A stretch of DNA of 64,000 nt from Mycolicibacterium sp. P9-22 (GCF_008329585.1 NZ_NPKP01000002.1:496001-560000), one strand, 5' to 3'. Positions 18,401 to 27,441 are shown, numbered from the stretch's first letter. A program made the numbers and translations. Notes: generated from the letters alone by a model not told the origin.

Positions 18401-19905
18401 CGGGCGTTCCCGGTCCCCAACGCCTCGGCCAGCCAACGGTTCAGGCCAGCCGTCGCGTCAGGGTCACCCCGCCACCCCAGGTGTGCGTCCGGACGGATCA
18501 ACAGCATGTCGGCGCCCTCGTAGGTCAGGCCGATGACGAAGTCCCCGAGACGGCGCCGTGCGGCAGCGAGATTCCCTCCGGCCGGCCTGCTCGCCGGGAG
18601 CAACAGCGCCCACCGTCCGCAGAGTTCGCTGTGCAGCCGGGTTGCCGTACCGTCCGGGCGGAAGCAGGCCAGATCGGCGATCCGGTCGCCCGGACGCGGC
18701 TTGGGCCCCCGGGCACCGAGTGGCCCCTTGCGATAACTCACCCACAATTGGGAGGCGGTGTAGGTCGTCCAGCGCTGCACGGCGGCGATGCCGAAAATGC
18801 GCGTGGCGACGCGGTCGCGCAGGAAACGGACGACCCGGTTGCTCGCGATGTTGGTTCGGGTGACCGCACTGGTCCCCCGCAACACCTCCTTGGCCAAGGG
18901 TCTGCGTTCGGCTTCGTAGGTGTCGATAAGGGCATCGGCGGCCAGACCGCGCACAACAAGGGCGAGTTTGAACGCCAGGTTCTCGGCATCGCCGATACCC
19001 GTGAGCATGCCCTGCCCGCCGAACGGCGAATGTGCGTGCGCTGCATCACCGGCGATCAGGATCCGGCCGCGGCGATAGGTCTTGGCGAGCCGCCGGTGCA
19101 CGGTGAACACCGAGAGCCAGTGCGCGTCGCCTACCCGGACATCCCGACCGGTCCGCTGCGGAAGAATGGTCCGGATGCGTTCGAGAATCTCGCTCTCACT
19201 GGGTTTTTGGCTGTTACCGGGGTCGTAGGCGAATACCCGCCACAGGTCATTTCGGCCATCGGAATCCGGCATCGGCATGACGCCGAGCAATCCGTCGGGG
19301 TGTATCCAGCCCGACGTGCCCGCTCTGTCGACATCCCAGTCCAGCCGCACATCAGCGAGCAGGAACCGCTCACTGAGCTTGACGCCGGGAAAGTCGACGG
19401 CCGCCAGCTGCCGGGTCGTGCTGGCGGTGCCGTCACAGCCAATGACCCAGCGCGCCCGGATACCTTCGCCGTCGGCGAGCTCTGCCAGTGCGACATCCGC
19501 ATCTTCTCGCACACCGATCAGCGCCTTGCCCCACTCCGGTGCCAGATCGAGTTCGGCCAACCGGGTTCGCAACGAGGCCTCTACCCTGGCCTGCGACACC
19601 ACCATAGGCGGCGCTGCGGTGCCCAGGCCGGGATCGCCGAACTCCAGTGTCATCAGTGGTTTTCCGCCCAGATAACTGGTGATCCGCATGGCTCGTAAGG
19701 ATTCCTTGGGCAAGGTGCCGAGCGCTCCGATGCGGCCCAGCACCTCCGAGCCGCGAGCGTGCAGAAAGTTCGCGCGCGATGTCGTTGCGGGACCGTCGGC
19801 ACGATCGATGACCCGCACCGAAAGGCCGTGTAGGCGCAGCGCGCAGGCCAGCGTCAAACCGGTCGGCCCGGCGCCGACCACCAGCACATCAATATCAGGG
19901 GCCAC
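18397..19905 (-). CDS. FAD-dependent aromatic-type monooxygenase
   Basis: A 502-residue group A flavoprotein monooxygenase (PheA/TfdB family). It shows VVGAGPTGLTLACAL for FAD at the N terminus, WVIGCDGTASTTRQL in the middle, and ILIAGDAAHAHSPFGGQGM for the FAD ribityl site. Such enzymes hydroxylate phenolic or polycyclic aromatic substrates with NAD(P)H. I start it at GTG 19905, giving VAPDIDVLVVGAG; the longer frame to 19974 crosses the operator. It forms an operon with the TetR gene and is divergent from mmsA. Confidence 0.85.
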   Translation of the reverse strand: MAPDIDVLVVGAGPTGLTLACALRLHGLSVRVIDRADGPATTSRANFLHARGSEVLGRIGALGTLPKESLRAMRITSYLGGKPLMTLEFGDPGLGTAAPPMVVSQARVEASLRTRLAELDLAPEWGKALIGVREDADVALAELADGEGIRARWVIGCDGTASTTRQLAAVDFPGVKLSERFLLADVRLDWDVDRAGTSGWIHPDGLLGVMPMPDSDGRNDLWRVFAYDPGNSQKPSESEILERIRTILPQRTGRDVRVGDAHWLSVFTVHRRLAKTYRRGRILIAGDAAHAHSPFGGQGMLTGIGDAENLAFKLALVVRGLAADALIDTYEAERRPLAKEVLRGTSAVTRTNIASNRVVRFLRDRVATRIFGIAAVQRWTTYTASQLWVSYRKGPLGARGPKPRPGDRIADLACFRPDGTATRLHSELCGRWALLLPASRPAGGNLAAARRRLGDFVIGLTYEGADMLLIRPDAHLGWRGDPDATAGLNRWLAEALGTGNAR

Positions 19906-19916
19906 TCGATTATCGT

Positions 19917-19928
19917 AACGGTACCGTT
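19917..19928. promoter_or_regulatory. Probable TetR operator
   Basis: AACGGTACCGTT is a perfect 12-base palindrome 12 bases before the monooxygenase start. TA-centred ACGGTACCGT repeats are common operators of TetR proteins. It is placed to control the monooxygenase-tetR operon and might also touch the mmsA promoter 27 bases away. Confidence 0.6.
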
Positions 19929-19954
19929 CCGTAATGAACAGCCTCTGAACACAC

Positions 19955-19984
19955 TTGCCAACCCGCCTCGGCAATTACTAGGAT
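19955..19984 (+). promoter_or_regulatory. Candidate SigA promoter of mmsA operon
   Basis: TTGCCA and TAGGAT are separated by 18 bases, ending 61 bases before the mmsA start codon. Both hexamers agree reasonably with the mycobacterial housekeeping consensus. The assignment is by sequence only. Confidence 0.4.
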
Positions 19985-20045
19985 ATGCAAGTATCTCGGC
20001 CATGCGCCGGGCACCTGAATTCTGCTCACCCCTTGGACGGATGCC

Positions 20046-21566
20046 ATGACCACACAGATTCCGCACTTCATCAACGGCGAGCGCAGCACCCTCGCGTCCA
20101 CCCGCACCGCCGATGTGCTCAACCCCAGCACCGGTGAGGTCCAGGCCCAGGTGCTGCTGGCCTCGACCGCCGATGTGCAGACCGCGGTCGCCAACGCGGT
20201 CGAAGCCCAGAAGGTCTGGGCCGCCTATAACCCGCAGCGCCGCGGCCGGGTCTTCATGAAGTTCGTCGACCTGGTCAACCAGAACGCCGACGAGCTGGCC
20301 CGGCTGCTGTCCATCGAGCACGGCAAGACCGTCGCCGATTCACTGGGCGACATCCAGCGCGGTATCGAGGTCATCGAATTCGCGATCGGCATCCCGCACC
20401 TGCTCAAGGGCGAGTTCACCGAGGGTGCGGGCACCGGCATCGACGTGTACTCGATCCGCCAGCCCCTCGGCGTGGTCGCCGGAATCACCCCGTTCAACTT
20501 CCCGGCCATGATCCCGCTGTGGAAGGCCGGGCCCGCCCTGGCATGCGGAAACGCCTTCATCCTCAAGCCTTCCGAGCGTGACCCGTCGGTCCCGCTGCGC
20601 CTGGCCGAGCTGTTCATCGAGGCCGGCCTGCCCCCGGGTGTGTTCCAGGTCGTCCAGGGTGACAAGGAGGCGGTCGACGCCATCCTCACCCACCCCGACA
20701 TCCAGGCCGTCGGCTTCGTCGGCTCCTCCGATATCGCGCAGTACATCTACTCCACCGCGGCCGCCCACGGGAAGCGCTCGCAGTGCTTCGGCGGCGCCAA
20801 GAACCACATGATCGTGCTGCCCGACGCCGACCTGGACCAGGCCGTCGATGCCCTGATCGGCGCCGGCTACGGCAGCGCCGGTGAGCGATGCATGGCGATC
20901 AGCGTCGCGGTGCCCGTCGGCGAGGAAACCGCGAACCGCCTGCGCGCCAAGCTCGTCGAGCGCGTCAACCAGCTGCGAGTCGGACACAGCCTGGACCCCA
21001 AGGCGGACTACGGACCCCTGGTCACCGGCGCCGCCCTGGAACGGGTCCGCGACTACATCGGCCAGGGTGTGGAGGCCGGCGCCGAAATCGTGATCGACGG
21101 CCGCGAGCGCGCCACCGACGAACTCGTCTTCGACGACCAGAGCCTAGAGAAGGGCTACTTCATCGGGCCCACCCTCTTCGACCACGTCACCACCGACATG
21201 TCCATCTACACCGACGAGATCTTCGGGCCCGTGCTGTGCATCGTGCGCGCCGAAGACTACGAAGCCGCCCTCGAGCTGCCCACCAAACACGAGTACGGCA
21301 ACGGCGTGGCCATCTTCACCCGCGACGGTGACGCCGCCCGCGACTTCGTCTCCCGCGTCCAGGTCGGCATGGTCGGCGTCAACGTACCCATCCCGGTCCC
21401 GGTGGCCTACCACACCTTCGGCGGGTGGAAACGGTCCGGCTTCGGCGATCTCAACCAGCACGGACCCGCCTCGATCCAGTTCTACACCAAGGTCAAGACC
21501 GTCACCGAGCGCTGGCCGTCGGGCATCAAGGATGGCGCCGAGTTCGTCATCCCCACCATGAAGTAG
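20046..21566 (+). CDS. mmsA: Methylmalonate-semialdehyde dehydrogenase (CoA-acylating) MmsA
   Basis: A 506-residue aldehyde dehydrogenase that converts methylmalonate or malonate semialdehyde to propionyl- or acetyl-CoA, the last step of distal valine catabolism. Family marks are GITPFNFPAMIPLW, the catalytic cysteine in GSAGERCMAIS, GGAKNHMIVLPDAD and the CoA-acylating type TFGGWKRSGFGD. Order mmsA-fadE9-mmsB equals M. tuberculosis Rv0753c-Rv0752c-Rv0751c. The acyl-CoA dehydrogenase start follows its stop codon with no gap. Confidence 0.96.
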   Translation: MTTQIPHFINGERSTLASTRTADVLNPSTGEVQAQVLLASTADVQTAVANAVEAQKVWAAYNPQRRGRVFMKFVDLVNQNADELARLLSIEHGKTVADSLGDIQRGIEVIEFAIGIPHLLKGEFTEGAGTGIDVYSIRQPLGVVAGITPFNFPAMIPLWKAGPALACGNAFILKPSERDPSVPLRLAELFIEAGLPPGVFQVVQGDKEAVDAILTHPDIQAVGFVGSSDIAQYIYSTAAAHGKRSQCFGGAKNHMIVLPDADLDQAVDALIGAGYGSAGERCMAISVAVPVGEETANRLRAKLVERVNQLRVGHSLDPKADYGPLVTGAALERVRDYIGQGVEAGAEIVIDGRERATDELVFDDQSLEKGYFIGPTLFDHVTTDMSIYTDEIFGPVLCIVRAEDYEAALELPTKHEYGNGVAIFTRDGDAARDFVSRVQVGMVGVNVPIPVPVAYHTFGGWKRSGFGDLNQHGPASIQFYTKVKTVTERWPSGIKDGAEFVIPTMK

Positions 21567-22727
21567 ATGCCGATGTTCGAGTTGGATGACGACGAGCGCG
21601 TCATCACCGAGACGGCGGCCGCCTTCGCCGAGAAACGCATTGCGCCGTTCGCGCTGGAATGGGATGAGTCCCATCACTTTCCGACCGATGTGCTGCGTGC
21701 GGCCGCCGAACTGGGCATGGCGGGCATCTACTGTGCCGAGGACACCGGCGGCAGCGGGTTGCGCCGACTGGATGCGGTGCGCATCTTCGAAGCGCTCGCC
21801 GCCGCCGACCCCACGATCGCCGCGTTCCTGTCCATCCACAACATGTGCGCCTGGATGGTGGATAGCTTCGGCACCGACGAGCAACGCAAGACCCTGGTGC
21901 CCAAGCTCGCGTCCATGGAGTCCATCGCCAGCTACTGCCTCACCGAACCCGGAGCGGGCTCGGACGCAGCGGCGTTGCGCACCAGGGCGGTTCGGGATGG
22001 CGACCATTACGTCCTGGACGGGGTGAAGCAGTTCATCTCCGGGGCGGGTGTCTCCGACCTGTATGTGGTGATGGCCCGCACCGGCGCCGACGGGCCGCGC
22101 GGGATCTCGACCTTCGTGGTCGAAAAGGACACCCCAGGGGTGAGTTTCGGTGCCGACGAGCAGAAGATGGGCTGGAACGCCCAGCCCACCGCGCAGGTCG
22201 TGTTCGAGGGTGCCCGGGTACCGGCCGAGGCACTGCTGGGCGGCACCGAGGGCACCGGTTTCGGTATCGCGATGAACGGTCTCAACGGCGGCCGCATCAA
22301 TATCGCGGCCTGCTCGCTGGGTGGCGCGCAGGCCGCCTACGACAAGACGGTGGCCTACCTGGCCGACCGGCAGGCGTTCGGCGCGGCACTGCTCGATGAG
22401 CCCACCATCCGGTTTGCCCTCGCCGATATGGCCACCGGCCTGGAGACATCACGGAACATGTTGTGGCGGGCGGCATCTGCTCTCGATGACAACCACCCCG
22501 ACAAGGTGGCACTGTGCGCGATGGCCAAGCGCTACGTCACCGACACCTGCTACGAGGTGGCCGACCAGGCCCTGCAGTTGCACGGCGGCTACGGCTACCT
22601 CAAGGAGTACGGGTTGGAGAAAATAGTCCGGGATCTGCGGGTGCACCGCATCCTTGAGGGGACCAACGAGATCATGCGCGTGGTCATCGGCCGGGCGGAA
22701 GCCGCCCGCGCCAAGGCCGCCGGCTAA
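21567..22727 (+). CDS. fadE9: Isobutyryl-CoA-type acyl-CoA dehydrogenase FadE9
   Basis: A 386-residue flavoprotein that oxidises an acyl-CoA, by context isobutyryl-CoA of valine catabolism. It has YCLTEPGAGSDAAAL, FISGAGVSDLYVVMARTG and the C-terminal LQLHGGYGYLKEYGLEKIVRDLRVHRILEGTNE region with the expected catalytic glutamate position. The ATG follows the mmsA stop directly, and mmsB follows 16 bases later, so the three genes are one transcript. Confidence 0.93.
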   Translation: MPMFELDDDERVITETAAAFAEKRIAPFALEWDESHHFPTDVLRAAAELGMAGIYCAEDTGGSGLRRLDAVRIFEALAAADPTIAAFLSIHNMCAWMVDSFGTDEQRKTLVPKLASMESIASYCLTEPGAGSDAAALRTRAVRDGDHYVLDGVKQFISGAGVSDLYVVMARTGADGPRGISTFVVEKDTPGVSFGADEQKMGWNAQPTAQVVFEGARVPAEALLGGTEGTGFGIAMNGLNGGRINIAACSLGGAQAAYDKTVAYLADRQAFGAALLDEPTIRFALADMATGLETSRNMLWRAASALDDNHPDKVALCAMAKRYVTDTCYEVADQALQLHGGYGYLKEYGLEKIVRDLRVHRILEGTNEIMRVVIGRAEAARAKAAG

Positions 22728-22743
22728 CGAGAGGTAAGCACTG

Positions 22744-23619
22744 ATGAGCACCGTCGCTTTTCTGGGACTGGGCAATATGGGTGGCCCGATGGCCGCCAAC
22801 CTGGTCGCCGGTGGACACACGGTCCACGGTTTCGACCTGGTGCCCGAGTTGCGCGAGAACGCCGCAGCCAACGGCGTCAAAACCTTTGACACCGGCGCGG
22901 CCGCCGTCGCCGACGCCGATGTGGTGATCACCTCGCTGCCCAACGGTGACATCGTCAAGCGGTGCTACGCGGAGGTGCTGCCCGCGGCCAGGCCCGGCGC
23001 ACTGTTCATCGACACCTCGACCATCTCGGTCGATGACGCCCGCGAGATCCACGCGCACGCGGTCGACGGCGGATTCGCGCAACTCGACGCCCCGGTCTCC
23101 GGCGGTATCAAGGGCGCCGCGGCGGGCACACTGGCCTTCATGGTCGGCGGTGAGGATGAGGCCTTCGAGCGGGCCGAGCCGGTGCTGGATGCCATGGCGG
23201 GCAAGATCATCCACTGCGGTAGCGCGGGCGCCGGTCAGGCCGCGAAGGTCTGCAACAACATGGTGCTCGCGGTCCAGCAGATCGCCGTCGGGGAGGCATT
23301 CGTGCTCGCCGAACGGCTGGGACTGGACAAGCAGAAACTGTTCGACGTGATCACCGGTGCCACCGGCAACTGCTGGTCGGTGCACACGAACTGCCCCGTC
23401 CCCGGGCCGGTCCCGACGTCGCCGGCCAACAACGATTTCAAACCGGGTTTCGCGACAGCGCTGATGAACAAGGACCTCGGTCTGGCGATGGCAGCCGTCA
23501 CCTCCACCGGGTCGGCAGCGCCGCTGGGTAGTCATGCCGCCGAGATCTACGCCAACTTCGCTCGCGAGCACGCCGACAAGGATTTCAGCGCCGTCATCGA
23601 GTACATCCGCAACGGCTAG
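22744..23619 (+). CDS. mmsB: 3-hydroxyisobutyrate dehydrogenase MmsB
   Basis: A 291-residue NAD-dependent beta-hydroxyacid dehydrogenase that forms methylmalonate semialdehyde for MmsA. GLGNMGGPMAANLVAGGH binds NAD; DAPVSGGIKGAAAGTLAFMVGG is the substrate motif; the catalytic lysine lies in GAGQAAKVCNNM. GAGAGG precedes the ATG. Its stop overlaps the stop of the convergent HAD gene by four bases, so no terminator lies between them. Confidence 0.95.
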   Translation: MSTVAFLGLGNMGGPMAANLVAGGHTVHGFDLVPELRENAAANGVKTFDTGAAAVADADVVITSLPNGDIVKRCYAEVLPAARPGALFIDTSTISVDDAREIHAHAVDGGFAQLDAPVSGGIKGAAAGTLAFMVGGEDEAFERAEPVLDAMAGKIIHCGSAGAGQAAKVCNNMVLAVQQIAVGEAFVLAERLGLDKQKLFDVITGATGNCWSVHTNCPVPGPVPTSPANNDFKPGFATALMNKDLGLAMAAVTSTGSAAPLGSHAAEIYANFAREHADKDFSAVIEYIRNG

Positions 23620-24413
23620 GCCGCCGACGGGGTGTGCTGATCCCACCACCGGGCGTGGAGGCGTCGACAGTTCGCCAGCCGCAACGCGTCCCCGGCACCG
23701 CTGTACCCGGCACGCACCGCGGCGGCCGCCCGCCCGCGCGCCGCGTCGGCATCGATGAGCACGGTCGCCAGGCCCGCGGCGTTCGCGCCGCGCAATCCGG
23801 CGGGTGAACCGGCGACCGCCAGCGCGTCATGCGGTGCGACCCCGAGTTCGGCGAGCGCATGGGCGAACAGGTTCGGCCCCGTCACGTCGTCAGCGGTCAC
23901 CACGGTTTCGACGAGGCCGTCACCGACGAGCTGGCGTACCAGCGGCTCGGCCCAGCTGCGCCGTCCGGTCGTGACGACACTGACCGGGATATGCGCGACG
24001 AACGCGTCCATCACCAGGTCGACCAGGCCCGGGCGCGGGGTCAGGCCGGCGTCGAGGATCATCTCCTCGAACATCATGTCCTTGGCCGCGCAGATCTCGT
24101 CGACGAGCAGGTTGACCAGCACATCGCACTCCGTGCCGACACATCGTTTACGCAGCTCGGCCGCGACCCGCTGGCGTTCGTCGGGCAGCGCCATCAGCCG
24201 CTGATAGCGCCCGACGCCCCACTGCAGGTCCAGCCCCAGCGAGGCGAAGGCGGCGTTGTAGACCACCCGGTGCCCGTCCAGTTCCAGGTCGGACAAGGCA
24301 TCGAGGTCGAACACCACCGCGTGCAGCGGATAGGCGGCCGGATCGTCCGGCTCGTCGCCGTGCCACCAGAACCGACCGGCTGCGGGCCATCCTTTTTCCT
24401 CATGCGTGGACAT
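23616..24413 (-). CDS. HAD-superfamily hydrolase
   Basis: A 265-residue protein of the CbbY-like HAD subfamily. Motif I is VVFDLDALSD (the DxD nucleophile pair), followed by a helical cap domain (residues 50-120); motif II is VVTTGRRSW; motif III/IV lies around APHDALAVAGSPAGLRGANAAGL, where the second acidic residue of the usual GDS is missing (GSP), so metal binding may be weakened. Phosphatase activity on a small phospho-compound is likely but the substrate is unknown. It is divergent from the response regulator at 24520. Confidence 0.8.
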   Translation of the reverse strand: MSTHEEKGWPAAGRFWWHGDEPDDPAAYPLHAVVFDLDALSDLELDGHRVVYNAAFASLGLDLQWGVGRYQRLMALPDERQRVAAELRKRCVGTECDVLVNLLVDEICAAKDMMFEEMILDAGLTPRPGLVDLVMDAFVAHIPVSVVTTGRRSWAEPLVRQLVGDGLVETVVTADDVTGPNLFAHALAELGVAPHDALAVAGSPAGLRGANAAGLATVLIDADAARGRAAAAVRAGYSGAGDALRLANCRRLHARWWDQHTPSAA

Positions 24414-24450
24414 GGTCTACAGAGTGGCCCACATCACATACCGGCCGCTT

Positions 24451-24464
24451 CCCCCATAAGGGGG
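24451..24464. promoter_or_regulatory. Perfect inverted repeat between HAD and regulator genes
   Basis: CCCCCATAAGGGGG is a perfect 5-base inverted repeat around ATAA, centred between two divergent genes. A TACAGT hexamer (24508-24513) six bases before the regulator ATG suggests a leaderless message. The repeat is placed to act as an operator for either direction, possibly for the adjacent NarL-type regulator itself. Confidence 0.4.
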
Positions 24465-24519
24465 ATTGAGCAGGCCAAGTTGGGCCATGCGGCGGGTCCG
24501 CCCCCTCTACAGTGTTGCC

Positions 24520-25182
24520 ATGGCGCCCTCCAGCCCGCTGCGCCTTGTGCTGGTCGATGACCACGAGATGGTCATCGAAGGCCTCAAGGCCATGCTGACT
24601 TCCTTCAATGAGCGGGTCGAGGTCGTCGGACAGGCCATCGGCGCCGAACAGGCCGTCACCGTCGTCCAGGAACTGCAACCCGACATCGTGTTGTGCGATG
24701 TGCGGATGCAGGGCTCGAGCGGCCTCGATCTCTGCCTCGCCCTGCGCGAACGGGACCCGGACCGCAAGGTCGTGATGCTGTCGGTCTACGACGATGAGCA
24801 GTACCTCTTCCAGGCGCTGCGCGTCGGGGCGGCGGGTTACCTGCTCAAGAGCATCAGCAGTGACGAACTGGTGCGCCAGCTGGAGTTCGTGCACCGCGGG
24901 CAGACCGCGATCGACCCGGGAATGGCGGCCCGCGCCGCCGACACCGCGGCCCGCCTGCAACGCGACGAGTTCTGGCCCGGTGTCCGGCAGGGGCTGACCC
25001 AGCGCGAGAGCGAGATCCTGTCCTATGTGGTCAGCGGGCTGTCCAACCGCGGGATCGCCAACAAGCTGGTGATCGGCGATGAGACCGTCAAGACCCACCT
25101 GAGCTCCATCTACCGCAAGCTCGGCGTCGGTGACCGCACCGGCGCGGTGGCCACCGCGCTACGCGAGGGGATCTACCAGTGA
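24520..25182 (+). CDS. NarL/FixJ-type response regulator
   Basis: A 220-residue two-component regulator. The receiver opens LVLVDDHEMVIEGLKAM, with phospho-acceptor aspartate in VLCDVRMQG and the conserved lysine in YLLKSI. A LuxR-type helix-turn-helix follows (LTQRESEILSYVVSGLSNRGIANKL, ETVKTHLSSIYRKLGV). The ATG at 24520 gives the family start; an in-frame TTG at 24466 adds unrelated sequence. It overlaps the kinase gene by four bases (GTGA). Its targets are unknown. Confidence 0.92.
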   Translation: MAPSSPLRLVLVDDHEMVIEGLKAMLTSFNERVEVVGQAIGAEQAVTVVQELQPDIVLCDVRMQGSSGLDLCLALRERDPDRKVVMLSVYDDEQYLFQALRVGAAGYLLKSISSDELVRQLEFVHRGQTAIDPGMAARAADTAARLQRDEFWPGVRQGLTQRESEILSYVVSGLSNRGIANKLVIGDETVKTHLSSIYRKLGVGDRTGAVATALREGIYQ

Positions 25183-26411
25183 CCCACGCACAGAAGCCAT
25201 CGGACCGCGCCGCTGCGGCACGCCGCAACGTGCTGACCGCCGACCGCGAACTCGCGTTGCTGCGCGAGCTGATCCAGGCGACCTCCAGCGGGCCGGGCGT
25301 CGAGCCACTCGCCGCGGCCGCCACCCGGATGATCACCGACGCCACCGACACCGACGTCTGCTTCGTGCACGTTCTCGACGACACCGAACGCTCGCTGACC
25401 CTGACCGGCGCCACCCCACCGTTCGACAGCGAGGTCGGCAAGATCCGGCTCCCGTTGGGCAGCGGCATCTCCGGCTGGGTGGCCAGCAACCGGCAGCCCG
25501 TGGTGATCAGCCACGACAAGGAATCCGACCCGCGCTACCTGCCCTTCGAATCGCTGCGCGGTTCGGATTTCACCTCGATGGTGTCGGTGCCGATGGAAAC
25601 CGACCCGGGCGGGTTGGTCGGGGTGCTCAACGTGCACACCGTGCACCGGCGCGAGTTCTCCGCCCGGGACGTCGAACTGTTGCTGGTGATCGGCCGGTTG
25701 ATCGCAGGTGCGTTGCACCAGGCACGGCTGCACCGCCAGTTGGTGGCCCGCGAACGGGCCCACGAGAACTTCGTCGAACAGGTCATCCAGGCCCAGGAAC
25801 TGGAACGGCGGCGGCTGGCAGGCGATATCCACGACGGCATCTCCCAACGTCTCGTCACGCTGTCCTACTGGCTGGACGCGGCCACCCGGGCGGTCGCCGA
25901 CGACCCGGCGGCCGCCGGGGGCCAGCTCGCCAAGGCCCGCGAACTGGTGGACCTGACCCTGCAGGAGGCGCGTGCGGCGATCGGCGGGCTGCGTCCGCCG
26001 GTGCTCGACGATCTCGGGCTGGCCGGCGGTCTGGCCAGTCTGGCCCGCTCGATACCGCAGCCCGCCATCGACGTCGACCTCGCGCAGGACCGGCTGCCCG
26101 ATCACATCGAACTGGCGCTGTACCGGATCGCCCAGGAATGCCTGCAGAACGTCGTCAAGCATGCCCAGGCCACCCGCGCCAAGCTGACTTACAGCGTGAA
26201 AGAGGACCTGGCGCGTCTCGAAATCGTTGATGACGGTGTCGGTTTCGATACGTTCGAGCACCCGCTGGGCAGCGACGAGATGGGCGGCTACGGGTTGTTG
26301 TCGATGGCCGAGCGGGCCGAGATCGTGGGTGGCAGGCTGCATATCCGGTCCCGCCCGGATGCGGGGACCACGGTCACCGCGACCATCCCGTTGCCCGCGG
26401 TCACCCCCTGA
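25179..26411 (+). CDS. GAF-domain histidine kinase, HisKA_3 type
   Basis: A 410-residue soluble kinase. Residues 40-180 form one GAF domain (LPLGSGISGWVASNRQPVVI). H218 in ERRRLAGDIHDGISQRL is the phosphorylated histidine of the HisKA_3 class, and YRIAQECLQNVVKHA plus GYGLLSMAERAEIVGG make up the ATPase. The architecture recalls DosS/NarS-type sensors with a single GAF. Whether heme or another ligand binds cannot be told. It is coupled to the regulator at 24520. It is the only NarL-class kinase in the window, which also has an orphan dosR. Confidence 0.92.
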   Translation: MTHAQKPSDRAAAARRNVLTADRELALLRELIQATSSGPGVEPLAAAATRMITDATDTDVCFVHVLDDTERSLTLTGATPPFDSEVGKIRLPLGSGISGWVASNRQPVVISHDKESDPRYLPFESLRGSDFTSMVSVPMETDPGGLVGVLNVHTVHRREFSARDVELLLVIGRLIAGALHQARLHRQLVARERAHENFVEQVIQAQELERRRLAGDIHDGISQRLVTLSYWLDAATRAVADDPAAAGGQLAKARELVDLTLQEARAAIGGLRPPVLDDLGLAGGLASLARSIPQPAIDVDLAQDRLPDHIELALYRIAQECLQNVVKHAQATRAKLTYSVKEDLARLEIVDDGVGFDTFEHPLGSDEMGGYGLLSMAERAEIVGGRLHIRSRPDAGTTVTATIPLPAVTP

Positions 26412-26426
26412 CGCCGCCCGGTCGAC

Positions 26427-26447
26427 GAGGAGTCCGCAAAACTCCTC
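26427..26447 (+). terminator. Short hairpin after the kinase gene
   Basis: GAGGAGT and ACTCCTC pair around a 7-base loop 15 bases after the kinase stop codon. The stem is only 7 bases and no T run follows directly, so it is a weak terminator candidate. Confidence 0.35.
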
Positions 26448-26452
26448 ATTCG

Positions 26453-26482
26453 TTGACTTGCCGAAAACCACGGCGTTACGCT
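26453..26482 (+). promoter_or_regulatory. Candidate SigA promoter of the Ddn-like gene
   Basis: TTGACT and TACGCT are separated by 18 bases and end 34 bases before the next ATG. The -35 hexamer is near-consensus. Confidence 0.45.
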
Positions 26483-26516
26483 GGACATAATTAATTCAAC
26501 AACCGAGGAGTTTCCG

Positions 26517-26921
26517 ATGCCGGCTCCGCGTTGGTTGGCCCGTGCCAACAAGATCGGCCTGAATCGGCTCACCCGGTTCGTTGCCCCGTGGGCGCCGGGC
26601 TGGGCGGTGGTCATCCACCGTGGCCGCACATCCGGACGCACCTTCCGGACGCCACTGTGGGCCTTTCAGCGGCCGCACGGCTACGTGATCGCGCTGACCT
26701 ACGGTTCGCAGGCGGACTGGGTGCGCAACGTCCTGGCGGCCGGCGGGTGCGAATTGGAGACCCGGCGCCATCGGTACCAACTCACCTCCCCGGTGGTCTA
26801 CCGAGACGAAAGTGCCGCAGCAATGCCCATATTCATCCGATTCATGTTGCGCCGAGTGATCAAGGCACCGGAGTTCCTGAGCCTGGACACTGCGGGTGAG
26901 ACGCCGCGGACGCCTCAGTAA
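26517..26921 (+). CDS. Ddn-family (DUF385) deazaflavin-dependent oxidoreductase
   Basis: A 134-residue split-barrel protein of the F420-dependent nitroreductase (Ddn) family. Landmarks are VVIHRGRTSGRTFRTPLWAF, where the cofactor phosphate is bound, and TYGSQADWVRNVLAAGGCE. Family members reduce quinones or nitro compounds with F420H2, often at the membrane. GAGGAG precedes the ATG. Its 3' end overlaps the convergent MarR gene by seven bases. Confidence 0.88.
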   Translation: MPAPRWLARANKIGLNRLTRFVAPWAPGWAVVIHRGRTSGRTFRTPLWAFQRPHGYVIALTYGSQADWVRNVLAAGGCELETRRHRYQLTSPVVYRDESAAAMPIFIRFMLRRVIKAPEFLSLDTAGETPRTPQ

Positions 26922-27409
26922 TCGCCTGCGTGCCGGCGCAGCGTCTCGATCGAGGCTGCCAGCGATCGCGACTCGTCGGCGGAGATACCGATATCGGCAA
27001 AAACGTCCTTGTTGAGCGTCTCGGTGGCGTCCTCGACGGTGGAGCGGCCGAGTTCGGTGAGCCGCACCAGGGTGGTGCGCCCATCGGTGGGGTGCGGCAG
27101 ACGTTCCACCAGGCCGTCGCTCTCCAGCCGGCGGATGGCATGCGTGACGCTGGTGACGTGCACCTGCAGCCGGTCGGAGGCTTTCGTGATGGGCAGTTCG
27201 CCGTTGCGGCTGAAGGCAAGCAGGCGCAGCAGTTCGAACCGGGAGAAGCTCAGGTCATAGGGCCGCAGCGCGGTTTCCACCCGGGCCAGCAGGATCTGGT
27301 GCGCGCGCATCACCGACGTGACGGCCACCATGCCGTCGGCGACATGGCCCCAACCGGCCCGTTCCCAGTTGGCGCGGGCCAGCGCGATGGGATCACGATG
27401 TGAGGGCAT
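26915..27409 (-). CDS. MarR-family regulator (Rv0737-like)
   Basis: A 164-residue winged-helix regulator with LSFSRFELLRLLAFSRNGELPITKAS, the recognition region VHVTSVTHAIRRLESDGLV and the wing PHPTDGRTTLVRLT. The ATG at 27409 gives MPSHRDPIALARANW, matching M. tuberculosis Rv0737, which there directly follows rslA. Here four biosynthetic genes lie between rslA and this gene. It starts 32 bases after the aminotransferase stop and may be cotranscribed with the cluster, making it a candidate local regulator. Confidence 0.88.
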   Translation of the reverse strand: MPSHRDPIALARANWERAGWGHVADGMVAVTSVMRAHQILLARVETALRPYDLSFSRFELLRLLAFSRNGELPITKASDRLQVHVTSVTHAIRRLESDGLVERLPHPTDGRTTLVRLTELGRSTVEDATETLNKDVFADIGISADESRSLAASIETLRRHAGDY

Positions 27410-27441
27410 GCCCTTTCTTACCGCACCGGCTGGGCTTTCCG

